Positions 1 to 6,698 of a DNA stretch of 64,000 bases are shown one piece after another (the first letter of the stretch is position 1; every line of letters begins with the position of its first letter). The stretch lies in NCBI GenBank assembly GCA_963803335.1, contig CAWDME010000006.1, forward strand, positions 62,001 to 126,000. The letters are read 5' to 3'. This DNA comes from DASSUW01 sp963803335. GTDB lineage: Bacteria > Actinomycetota > Thermoleophilia > Solirubrobacterales > Solirubrobacteraceae. The notes under the pieces were generated by a model, which saw only the letters and a list, made by a program, of their open reading frames with translations, was not told where the DNA came from and made no database searches. A program made the position numbers and the translations under genes.

Positions 1-40
1 TAGCGGGCCAGCTCGCGCTCGCGGCGAACGCTCGGATCGG
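1..40 (-). pseudogene. IS110-family transposase, part beyond the IS256 insertion
   Basis: On the minus strand these bases read LPDPSVRRERELARY. This is the usual IS110 sequence after the DEDD domain, and it continues in frame from the fragment at 1455-1804 if the IS256 element and one copy of its 10-bp duplication are removed. The rest of the gene lies outside the window. Seen: reading-frame continuity across the insertion. Known: IS110 transposases carry this arginine-rich stretch between the RuvC-like and C-terminal domains. Confidence 0.75.
31..40. repeat. target-site duplication, left copy
   Basis: CTCGGATCGG lies directly outside the left end of the IS256-like element and is repeated at 1455-1464 outside the right end. 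IS256-family elements usually duplicate 8-9 bp, so one or two of the ten matching bases may be chance. Confidence 0.8.
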
Positions 41-42
41 TT

Positions 43-66
43 CTGTCCGGTCTTCTGTGTGAGGTC
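43..66 (+). repeat. IS256 left inverted repeat
   Basis: CTGTCCGGTCTTCTGTGTG followed by AGGTC. It matches the reverse complement of 1426-1450 with one substitution and a two-base length difference. Confidence 0.8.
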
Positions 67-107
67 GGGGTGACCGACGCGGCCCTTTGGGCCGGGAAAG
101 GCCACCC

Positions 108-1406
108 ATGCCAGCCCAGAAAGTGAAATTCAGAGGAGATGAGACGTCTCGTCCCGCGGTGGGAGAGAGTTCTGTTGAGGAGGCGCGGGATCGGCTCGCG
201 GGGTTGTTGCCTGATGACGCGCTGCAGGACGCGCTGAAAGGGCTTGAGCCGGACGAGATCACCGGCCCGGGCGGGTTGTTGACAAAGCTCGCCGGCCGCG
301 TGATCGAGACCGCGCTCGGCGCCGAGCTGTCCGAGCACCTTGGTTACCCGCCGGGGCAGGCGCCGCCCGGCGGGGCCGGCAACCACCGCAACGGCCATAC
401 GCCGAAGACGCTGCGGACCGAGCTCGGGCCCGTCAACGTCAAGACGCCACGTGATCGCCAAGGCAGCTTCGAGCCCAAGCTGGTCGGCAAGCGCCAGACG
501 CGACTGGCCGGCTTGGACGAGAAGATCCTGGGGCTCTATGCCGGCGGCATGACCGTGCGCGACATCGAGGCGCATCTGCGCGAGCTCTACGGCGTCCAGA
601 TCGGCCGCGACACGATCAGCACGGTCACCGACGCGGTGCTCGAGGACGTCGCCGCGTGGCGCACCAGGCCGCTGGATGCCGTCTATCCGATCGTCTACTT
701 CGACTGCCTGATGGTCAAGGTCCGCGAGGACCGCTCCGTCCGCTCACGCGCCTGCTATCTCGCTGTCGGCGTCAGCGTCGAGGGCGAGCGCGACGTGCTC
801 GGGATCTGGTGGCAGGACACCGAGGGCGCGAAGTTCTGGCTGGCCGTGCTCAACGACCTGCACCGCCGCGGCGTCTCTGACGTCCTGGTCGCCTGCGTCG
901 ACGGCCTGAAGGGCTTCCCGGAGGCGATCGAGGCCGTGTTCCCGGCCGCCTGGGTGCAGACCTGCATCGTGCATCAGATCCGCAGCTCGATGCGCTACGT
1001 CGCCTACAAGGATCGAAAAGCCGTCGCCCGCGACCTCAAGCCCGTCTACCGCGCGATCAATGCCGACGCGGCCGGCGCCGCGCTCGCGGCGTTCGACGAG
1101 CGCTGGGGCGAGCGCTACCCGATGATCGCCGACTCCTGGCGAACGCACTGGCCACAGATCACGCCGTTCCTGGCCCTGCCGGAGGACCTGCGCCGGGCGG
1201 TCTACACCACCAACAGCATCGAGAACCTCAACCGCCAGATCAGAAAGACGATCAAGACCCGCGGGCACTTCCCCGACGAACAGGCCGCCACCAAGCTGAT
1301 CTACCTCGCCATCCAGCGCGCCGAGCGCAAGTGGCGCAAGGCCTACAACTGGACCAACGCCCTCAGAGGCCTCAAAATCCACTTCGGAGACCGACTCCCC
1401 GACTGA
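108..1406 (+). CDS. IS256-family transposase
   Basis: DDE transposase of the Mutator/IS256 superfamily, about 432 aa, which is normal length. Visible catalytic residues are Asp199 (VYFDCLMV), Asp265 (VACVDGLKGF) and Glu372 (TTNSIENLNRQ). The family C/H signature QTCIVHQIR lies between the second Asp and the Glu, and NHRNGH occurs in the N-terminal half. The ATG at 108 is preceded by AAAGG at a 7-base spacing and is preferred to the in-frame TTG at 87. No frameshift or stop is present, so the enzyme is probably active. It cuts at the element's inverted repeats and inserts a copy elsewhere. Confidence 0.93.
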   Translation: MPAQKVKFRGDETSRPAVGESSVEEARDRLAGLLPDDALQDALKGLEPDEITGPGGLLTKLAGRVIETALGAELSEHLGYPPGQAPPGGAGNHRNGHTPKTLRTELGPVNVKTPRDRQGSFEPKLVGKRQTRLAGLDEKILGLYAGGMTVRDIEAHLRELYGVQIGRDTISTVTDAVLEDVAAWRTRPLDAVYPIVYFDCLMVKVREDRSVRSRACYLAVGVSVEGERDVLGIWWQDTEGAKFWLAVLNDLHRRGVSDVLVACVDGLKGFPEAIEAVFPAAWVQTCIVHQIRSSMRYVAYKDRKAVARDLKPVYRAINADAAGAALAAFDERWGERYPMIADSWRTHWPQITPFLALPEDLRRAVYTTNSIENLNRQIRKTIKTRGHFPDEQAATKLIYLAIQRAERKWRKAYNWTNALRGLKIHFGDRLPD

Positions 1407-1425
1407 CATGACAACAGTCGCCCTG

Positions 1426-1450
1426 GCCTCACACACAGAAGCCCGGACAG
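1426..1450 (-). repeat. IS256 right inverted repeat
   Basis: Reverse complement reads CTGTCCGGGCTTCTGTGTG then TGAGGC, matching the left repeat at 43-66. It starts 19 bases after the transposase stop. Confidence 0.8.
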
Positions 1451-1454
1451 TCTC

Positions 1455-1464
1455 CTCGGATCGG
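1455..1464. repeat. target-site duplication, right copy
   Basis: CTCGGATCGG, identical to 31-40. Removing one copy together with the element restores the IS110 reading frame, which independently supports the duplication. Confidence 0.8.
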
Positions 1465-1804
1465 GCAGCCAGATCGCCGGCACCAAATCGCGCCACGACA
1501 GCTCGGCGAGCACGCGCGCGTCGATCTTGTCGGTCTTGCAAGCCAACGGCGCCAACCCCTTGACCTTCTGCGCGTCGGCGACCAGCACCTCCCAGCCGAG
1601 CTCCTCCAGCGTGTCATGCACGAACCGCGCGCCGGTCATCGACTCAATCACCGCCCGCACCCGCTCGCCGCTCAGGCGCGCGGCGAGATGGCGCAAGCCG
1701 TCAGCGTCCGGCGCCGCCGCGGTCTGCGCGACCAGCTCGCCGGCCTCGTCGACCAAGCAGACATCAAGCCGCCGCCGACTCAAATCCAGTCCAGCGTGCA
1801 ACAT
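1455..1804 (-). pseudogene. IS110-family transposase, N-terminal part
   Basis: About 117 codons from the ATG at 1802-1804. The four acidic residues of the IS110 RuvC-like DEDD domain are visible: Asp in HAGLDLSRRR, Glu in AVIESMTG, and two Asp in CKTDKIDAR. The protein then runs through LVPAIWLPDP and is cut by the IS256 insertion; the remainder resumes at 1-40. The gene is disrupted and should make no functional recombinase unless the IS256 element excises precisely. IS110 enzymes are RNA-guided recombinases, so upstream non-coding DNA may belong to the element. Confidence 0.85.
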
Positions 1805-1811
1805 ACGAAAC

Positions 1812-1867
1812 GGGCCTCCTCGTGCTCGCTCCTCGGTGACACGCTGAGCCTGTCACCGAGGAGGCCC
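1812..1867 (-). promoter_or_regulatory. overlapping hairpins upstream of the IS110 transposase
   Basis: Two stems compete here. One is a perfect 10-bp stem (1831-1840 with 1852-1861, 11-base loop). The other is an outer 10-bp stem pairing 1812-1821 with 1858-1867. They share bases 1858-1861, so they cannot both be fully paired. The structure lies 8-60 bases upstream of the IS110 start codon. IS110 elements carry a non-coding end with a structured guide RNA, so it may be part of that, an attenuator, or a simple terminator. The role is inferred only. Confidence 0.45.
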
Positions 1868-2046
1868 CCTTTCATCGCAGTCCGAAGCGAGCGTCTCGGG
1901 CTTGAGCGCGGAGTGCCCTTGGTAACGGGACCGGGCGTGCTGCTCCACCGATCCGCCAGGCCGCGAGCGACCCTCGCGTCGCCACACCAACCGGCACGCA
2001 CTGACACGGTGGCGTTAGGCGTGCACCGCGGGGCGGCGATGCAGCT

Positions 2047-2841
2047 CTAACTCGGCGAGTGGGCGCGGCAGAACTCGCGCACGGCCTCGTTGAACTGCTC
2101 GGGCTGCTCGAGGTTGCTGACGTGACCAGCGCCCGGGATCACGACGAGCTCCGTGTCCGGGATCGCCTGCTCGAACTGGCGTGCGACGCTTAGCGACGAG
2201 CGAGCATCCAGCTCGCCCCAGATCAGCAGAGTCGGCACGGCGATGCGGGGCAGCAGGTCTCGCTGGTCGGCCTCGGCCATCACCAACAGCTGCATTCTGA
2301 GGCTCTCGGGGCGCACGGCGGCGGCGATCTCCTCGAGCAGCGGGACGAACTCGGCTGGCGGGTCGCCGCCGAACAACCCCGGAAGGGTGGGATCGAACTC
2401 GTCGGCGGGCGCTGCCAGCATCTGACGCGCGCCGGCTACCCGGGCACGGACCTCCTCCTCGGGCAGCGACCCCTTCCAGCCGGCGTAGGTATCGATGAGG
2501 ATCAGGGTCGCGACGCTCCCGGCATGGTGGCGGTAGAGCTCCTGTACGACAGTGCCGCCCCAGGAGAGCCCGGCGACGTGCGCCGGGCCGCGCGCGAGCG
2601 CCTCGATCAGCACCGCGAGGCAGTTCGCGTAGTCCGCTAGGCCGAAATCTGCAGGCACATCCGAGGAGCGGCCCGCCCCCGGCTCGTCCCAGGCGACAAC
2701 CGTGAACTCGTCCGCCAAGGCGGCGAGCTGCGGCTGCCACACGCGGCCGTCCTCGGCGGCGCCGTGCACGAACACCAGCGGCGGGCCTTCGCCGACGCGC
2801 TCGTAGGCGATCTCGAGCCCGTTCGCCCGGACGACCTCCAC
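2047..2841 (-). CDS. alpha/beta-fold hydrolase
   Basis: 264-aa single-domain hydrolase. The catalytic triad is visible: Ser93 in the nucleophile elbow GLSWGG, Asp212 in WGELDARS and His240 in GAGHVSNLEQP. The oxyanion-hole motif FVHGAAEDG is at residues 24-32. There is no signal peptide or membrane segment, so it should be cytoplasmic. The start is GTG (2839-2841), chosen because the protein begins directly with the first beta strand. Similar proteins include 3-oxoadipate enol-lactonases, haloperoxidase-like enzymes and lipolytic esterases. The substrate cannot be told from the sequence, and neighbours give no pathway context. Confidence 0.88.
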   Translation of the reverse strand: MEVVRANGLEIAYERVGEGPPLVFVHGAAEDGRVWQPQLAALADEFTVVAWDEPGAGRSSDVPADFGLADYANCLAVLIEALARGPAHVAGLSWGGTVVQELYRHHAGSVATLILIDTYAGWKGSLPEEEVRARVAGARQMLAAPADEFDPTLPGLFGGDPPAEFVPLLEEIAAAVRPESLRMQLLVMAEADQRDLLPRIAVPTLLIWGELDARSSLSVARQFEQAIPDTELVVIPGAGHVSNLEQPEQFNEAVREFCRAHSPS

Positions 2842-3166
2842 CTCCGCAACTTACACGCACGTCGGGGGCCAAATGGGATCTACCGGCGCTCGCTACTGCG
2901 TCTCGCGACATGCGAGCGTCTTGACCGAGGCTGCCCAGACGATCGCTCCGGACGACCAGCAGAAGCGTCACCCGGCTCGCCGCAATGAACCCGGTACCTA
3001 GCACGACGTCGGCAGGGCGTGAGGTCCGACAGAACCGGAAACCCGTCGCTGTCGCAATCGCCTGCAGGGAGCAGTGCCTGTCCGTCCAGCCCCTTCGCCC
3101 ACGGCGCCGCGTCGGACGTGCACGGCTCGACCCAGAGTCACGAGCTCGCAACGCTTCGCTCCGCGT

Positions 3167-3201
3167 AACTACGTGCCGTCGATGAGGCACACCGCCGATG
3201 C
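3167..3201 (+). repeat. dispersed repeat, copy A
   Basis: Contains TAACTACGTGCCGTC then GATGAGGCACACCGCCGATG. It matches, on the opposite strand, the cores of copies B and C; the shared core is AACTA, CCGTC and AGGCACACCG at the same spacing. Confidence 0.5.
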
Positions 3202-3487
3202 ACGCGCGCCCGATGGGAGCGTTTCAGGGCAATCATCGGCTCTCCGCCAGTTTTCGGTGCCGTGGGCGTTTGAGCTTGTAGACGGCGCGCGCCCCGGCGC
3301 GGACTTCCAGACCACCGGACGCGCGCGTCGTCGCGCAAGCGGCGGTCTCGCCGGCCCAGGCGTAATGGCGAGCTCCGTGCGAAGTGCCGCGCGCGTACAC
3401 CACGCCCAGGGCTTGACTGCGGGGTCTGCCCGGTCAAGAAGGGTGCGCGACCCTCACCGGCCCGTAGGTCGCGCTGCTACCCGATCG

Positions 3488-3591
3488 GCCGGTGTGCCTT
3501 AGTTGCGATAGATAGTCAGGTTCGGTGACGCACGAACGCCAGCATTCCTGTCAGCCACCTCACCCAGCCTCCAGGAAGCCCGGGATGGCTC
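3488..3591 (-). repeat. dispersed repeat, copy B
   Basis: The minus strand contains CTGACTATCTATCG then CAACTAAGGCACACCGG. Similarity to copy C extends further: a GGGATGGCTCA-like block lies 91 bases from the core, against 93 bases in copy C. The unit is therefore about 100 bp and diverged. Confidence 0.55.
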
Positions 3592-3646
3592 AGCCAGTCC
3601 AGCAGCCGGCTTGACGCGCTGCCATCGGCGGAGCCACACTCGAGGC

Positions 3647-3862
3647 GTGCCGTACGACGACGCGCCGCTTACCTCCGAGCACGAACTCGCCAGCGTAACG
3701 GTCGGCCCACTCGAGCGACTCGACGGCCCTGTGCACCTGACCGGCCCGAATCAGTCACCGGGACGCCCGACTGTGGGCCTGCACCTCGTCGACGGCAACA
3801 TCGCGCAGGGCGACCTGGTGAAGGTCGTGCGCCGCCAGATCCGCGCGCACGGACGTCGCTAG
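3647..3862 (+). CDS. hypothetical protein, possibly a truncated GrpB-like N-terminus
   Basis: 71 codons from GTG at 3647, with mostly G or C in third position, so it may be coding. The N-terminal part (ELASVTVGPLERLDGPVHL) faintly resembles the start of GrpB/nucleotidyltransferase-like proteins, but the following body of that family is missing. It overlaps the convergent CYTH gene by 4 bases. No ribosome-binding site stands out. It could equally be non-coding, and no function is claimed. Confidence 0.25.
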   Translation: MPYDDAPLTSEHELASVTVGPLERLDGPVHLTGPNQSPGRPTVGLHLVDGNIAQGDLVKVVRRQIRAHGRR

Positions 3863-4554
3863 AGCCGGGCCGCGAGGTGCTCGAGCACCTGCTCGGTCTT
3901 GGGCCTCGGATCGCCGTCCCGGCCGATGCCGTGGCCGTCCAGCCACTTGTGCCAGTCCCGCTCGGCCGCCGGCGCCTCGGAGCGGTCGACCTTGAAGGAC
4001 AGCTCGACGAAATGCAGCTCGTCGTCGACGGTCCACTGCTCGACGCTCAGCTCGCGCGCGAACACGGAGGTCGGGAGATCCCACACGCGCGCCCTGATCG
4101 GACCGAGCGGCGAGAGGTCCTCGACCGAGACGGGCACCAGGGCCTCCTGCGCCTTCTTGAACAGCTTGTCGGGCTTGAGGTCACCGCCGGCGACGGCTTC
4201 GATCTCGCCCGGATCGGGCGTGCCGTCGAGCTTGACCGACCTCACGATCCGCTCGCCGACCACGTCGGCCTCGATCCGCCGGCCGTCCGAGGAGCCCCAG
4301 TCGGCCGGGACGCCCGAATCGGGCAGCGGGCGCAGCTTGACCGTCGAGTCGTTCTTGTCCTCGGTCACGCGGGCCCGGACGTAGACATGGTGCTGCCTGT
4401 GCAACACGAGATCGGGCGTGTCGTAGAAGAACACCGTGCGCGCGATCCCGTTCGCCGCGCCGATCAGCTCGAACACCGCCTGCTCCTCCGCCTGCAGGAC
4501 GGTGACCTTGAACTCGACCTTCTCGATCGGCGGCCCGAAGCTGTGCGCAGTCAT
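3859..4554 (-). CDS. CYTH-domain protein
   Basis: 231-aa protein resembling the CYTH/triphosphate-tunnel superfamily (inorganic triphosphatases, thiamine triphosphatases, class IV adenylate cyclases). Seen: an N-terminal acidic-lysine strand EKVEFKVTV, which is an offset version of the ExExK motif; VYVRARVTE and STVKLRPL, which supply tunnel-lining Arg/Lys; and late acidic strands (FVELSFKVD). No signal peptide. The ATG at 4552-4554 is the only sensible start. The substrate is not determinable. Inference: a divergent metal-dependent phosphohydrolase, with family membership more secure than function. Confidence 0.65.
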   Translation of the reverse strand: MTAHSFGPPIEKVEFKVTVLQAEEQAVFELIGAANGIARTVFFYDTPDLVLHRQHHVYVRARVTEDKNDSTVKLRPLPDSGVPADWGSSDGRRIEADVVGERIVRSVKLDGTPDPGEIEAVAGGDLKPDKLFKKAQEALVPVSVEDLSPLGPIRARVWDLPTSVFARELSVEQWTVDDELHFVELSFKVDRSEAPAAERDWHKWLDGHGIGRDGDPRPKTEQVLEHLAARL

Positions 4555-5194
4555 GTCCCAGTAGAGGCCGGCAACGTCAGCGCAGATACATCACGGTCCG
4601 GCACCCCATTCTCATACGAGTCGTCGCCGAAACGCAAGAGCGGGCGGCCGTGGCGCTCAGCGTGTGGGCGGCTGGCGCGCTCTATCGCCTGTACGACGCG
4701 CTCGGCGATGGACGTGGGGATCGTCAGCCGTCCCGCCCCGGAGGCACACTCCCGGCGCGACAACCTCGTCGGCGCCGTGATCATCGCCCTCGCCGCGTCG
4801 TTCCCGCAGATCGTCCGGCGCCGGCCCGCCCGGCGCCAGACGCCGCCGGTCCGTCGGCTGGATCACGGCCGTGGGCTGCTGCATACGCGATCAGGCTGAT
4901 GATCCTCCGCGTGTTGAGGCTGACCGGCGTGCAGCAGATCGACTACCCGCCGGGGTTGTGGCTGTCGATCGACCGGCGCGCCGCCGACCTTCAGGACCGT
5001 GTTTCGTCTGATCCGGGGATCTGGCGGCGGTGTGCCTTATTGACGGTAGATAGTTAGATTCGGCGATGCGGTGGCCGGTTGTATCCGTGCGCACCCGACA
5101 AATCGAGGCTCCGCGAGAGTCGGGACGGCTCAATCTGGAGCAGTCCCCCGCACCCGGTTCCGACCGGATACTCGATGAGACCGAGGAGGTCACG
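4555..5194. other. gene-poor stretch upstream of phosphofructokinase
   Basis: About 640 bases without a supportable gene. Several open frames exist on both strands, but none has a recognisable domain or consistent coding signal. Copy C of the dispersed repeat lies near the right end. Confidence 0.5.
5026..5131 (-). repeat. dispersed repeat, copy C
   Basis: The minus strand contains CCGAATCTAACTATCTACCG then TCAATAAGGCACACCGCC. This is the best-preserved core. The GGGACGGCTCA block at 5122 is 93 bases away, matching copy B. It lies about 65-170 bases upstream of the phosphofructokinase unit, in antisense orientation. Confidence 0.55.
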
Positions 5195-5218
5195 ATGCCG
5201 AGAATCCCGGAGGCTTGA
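5195..5218 (+). CDS. seven-codon leader ORF coupled to phosphofructokinase
   Basis: ATG at 5195 encodes MPRIPEA and stops at TGA 5216-5218, sharing one base with the phosphofructokinase ATG (TGATG). A strong Shine-Dalgarno, GAGGAGGT, ends 4 bases before its start. The main gene has its own CCCGGAGG inside this mini-ORF. The arrangement is seen directly. Translational coupling or re-initiation control is inference, and the peptide itself need not have a function. Confidence 0.4.
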   Translation: MPRIPEA

Positions 5219-6246
5219 TGCGAGTTGGAGTGCTGACCGGCGGTGGCGACTGCCCAGGGCTCAATGCCGTTATCAGGGCGCTGGTCCGCAAAGGCGAGGT
5301 CGAGCACGGCGACACGTTCGTCGGATTCCGTGACGGCTGGCGGGGCCTGACCGAGAACCTCACCCGCCCGCTCAACGTCGAGCAGTGCCGCGGCATCCTG
5401 CCCAAGGGCGGCACCATTCTGGGTACGTCGCGCACCAACCCGTACAAGATCGAGGGCGGCGCGGCGGCCGTCAGAGCGACGCTGAAGAAGCACGACATCG
5501 ACGTTCTCGTCGCGATCGGGGGCGACGACACCCTCGGCGTCGCGCACAGGCTCTCGCAGGAAGGCGTGCAGGTCGTCGGAGTCCCGAAGACGATCGACAA
5601 CGACTTGTCGGCCACCGATGTCACGTTCGGTTTTCACACCGCCGTGCAGATCGCGACCGACGCCATCGACCGTCTGCACACGACGGCCGAATCGCACAAC
5701 CGCGTGTTCGTCTGCGAGCTGATGGGCCGCCACGCCGGTTGGATCGCAATGTACGCGGGCATCGCCGGCGGTGCCGCCGAGATCCTCATCCCCGAGAGAC
5801 CGTTCGACATCGACGAGGTCGCGGCCAAGATCAAGCAACGGCACAGCAAGGGCCGCTACGCGTCGATCGTCGTCGTCGCCGAGGGCGCGGTAGCGAAGGA
5901 AGGCACCCTCTCGGTTGCCAGCGGCAAGGTCGACGCCTTCGGTCACGCTCAACTCGGCGGGATCGGCCAGGTCGTGGCCGACGCACTCGAAGAGCGCACG
6001 GGGTATGAGACGCGCGTGACCGTACTGGGTCACATCCAGCGAGGCGGAACGCCGACCGCGTACGACCGCGTACTGGCCACCCGCTTCGGGTTGCGGGCCA
6101 TCGGCGCCGTCCACGAGCAGGCCTTCGGCACGATGGTCGCCCTCAAGGGTGACGTCATCGATCTCGTTCCGCTCGGCGAGGCCGTCACCGAGACCAAGAC
6201 CGTCGGTCCCGGCCTCCTCGACGACGCGACCGTCTTCTTCGGCTAA
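5218..6246 (+). CDS. pfp: 6-phosphofructokinase, predicted pyrophosphate-dependent
   Basis: 342-aa PfkA-family enzyme of glycolysis and gluconeogenesis (fructose 6-phosphate to fructose 1,6-bisphosphate), cytoplasmic. The N-terminal TGGGDCPGLNAVIR phosphoryl-donor loop, PKTIDNDL catalytic loop, ELMGRHAGW, and the substrate loop GHIQRGG are all present. The donor-determining positions are Asp104 (GGDDT) and Lys124 (PKTIDND). In characterised enzymes Gly at these sites goes with ATP use, and Asp plus Lys with PPi use, so PPi is predicted. ATG at 5218 is preferred to TTG at 5215; CCCGGAGG sits 5 bases upstream. Length is normal for the short PPi-type clade. Confidence 0.93.
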   Translation: MRVGVLTGGGDCPGLNAVIRALVRKGEVEHGDTFVGFRDGWRGLTENLTRPLNVEQCRGILPKGGTILGTSRTNPYKIEGGAAAVRATLKKHDIDVLVAIGGDDTLGVAHRLSQEGVQVVGVPKTIDNDLSATDVTFGFHTAVQIATDAIDRLHTTAESHNRVFVCELMGRHAGWIAMYAGIAGGAAEILIPERPFDIDEVAAKIKQRHSKGRYASIVVVAEGAVAKEGTLSVASGKVDAFGHAQLGGIGQVVADALEERTGYETRVTVLGHIQRGGTPTAYDRVLATRFGLRAIGAVHEQAFGTMVALKGDVIDLVPLGEAVTETKTVGPGLLDDATVFFG

Positions 6247-6264
6247 CCGGCCGCCACAGGCCGG
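6247..6264 (+). terminator. hairpin directly after phosphofructokinase
   Basis: CCGGCC, GCCACA loop, GGCCGG: a perfect 6-bp stem starting at the base after the TAA. There is no T tract, so termination by this hairpin alone is uncertain. Confidence 0.4.
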
Positions 6265-6593
6265 AGCTGTCTGTACAGAGCGGGGCGCTGCGCCACGACG
6301 GCGGGCGCAGTGGCGCTGAGCTGACGCTGGACGGGGTGACGACGTCGAAACTGCTGGCGTGGTCACACGCGGATCGCGCCATCAGCGCAGCGCGCCCACA
6401 CTGCTCCCGTGCAGCTCGGAGCCTCGCTCGTGCCGCCATGATGTGTGCGACAGCCTGCCTTGAACGCGGCAGCGCCACGGAGTTCGGCCGCCGTGGGCGC
6501 GTCGTGCTGTTGGCGCAGTCGCTGTCGAGGTGACCCGCTTTGGTCGACACCCGAGCGCTTGGCCCGCCAGGGTAGGGCAGCAAGGATGTGTCC
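6265..6593. other. intergenic stretch, nothing recognised
   Basis: About 330 bases between phosphofructokinase and the IS3 fragment. No open frame with coding character, hairpin or repeat was identified. Confidence 0.4.
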
Positions 6594-6698
6594 ATGCCAT
6601 TAAGTCCTTCCCCGTATTCGCCGGAGTCCCGGCGGCAGGCCGTCGAGTTGGTGGGCTCGAGCGGCGATTCGATCCCGCAGATCGCTACTGAGCGCTGA
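6594..6698 (+). pseudogene. IS3-family OrfA remnant
   Basis: 34 codons encoding the first helices of an IS3-type OrfA helix-turn-helix protein: YSPESRRQAVELV then SSGDSIPQIATER, followed by TGA where the intact family continues with LGIS and the recognition helix. The stop overlaps the ATG of the MBL gene by one base (TGATG). No OrfB or terminal repeat was found. This is a short scar of an old insertion that may now supply upstream sequence for the next gene. Confidence 0.6.

Larger units (their letters stand above)
41..1454 (+). mobile_element. IS256-family insertion sequence
   Basis: A complete element of about 1.41 kb: imperfect terminal inverted repeats at 43-66 and 1426-1450, one transposase gene filling the interior, and a 10-bp direct repeat on both flanks. 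The target was an IS110-family transposase gene, so this is a nested insertion. Intact ends, intact transposase and identical flanking repeats suggest a fairly recent event. The exact outer boundary is uncertain by 2-4 bases, because the bases just outside the inverted repeats do not match each other. Confidence 0.85.
2842..3646. other. gene-poor stretch with two copies of a dispersed repeat
   Basis: About 800 bases in which every open frame has shadow-like, arginine/proline-rich translation and no recognisable domain. The only structure found is two copies of a repeat (3167-3201 and about 3488-3591) in opposite orientation. The stretch resembles degraded intergenic DNA of a mobile region. 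Confidence 0.5.

Noticed and set aside
744..1541. Long antisense open frame over the IS256 transposase
   Set aside because: High-GC DNA gives long shadow frames; this one has no domain and mirrors the transposase codon pattern.
4650..5057. Possible STAS-like C-terminus (VLRLTGVQQID) in an open frame
   Set aside because: Only about ten residues look similar, the rest is low-complexity and no start is credible.
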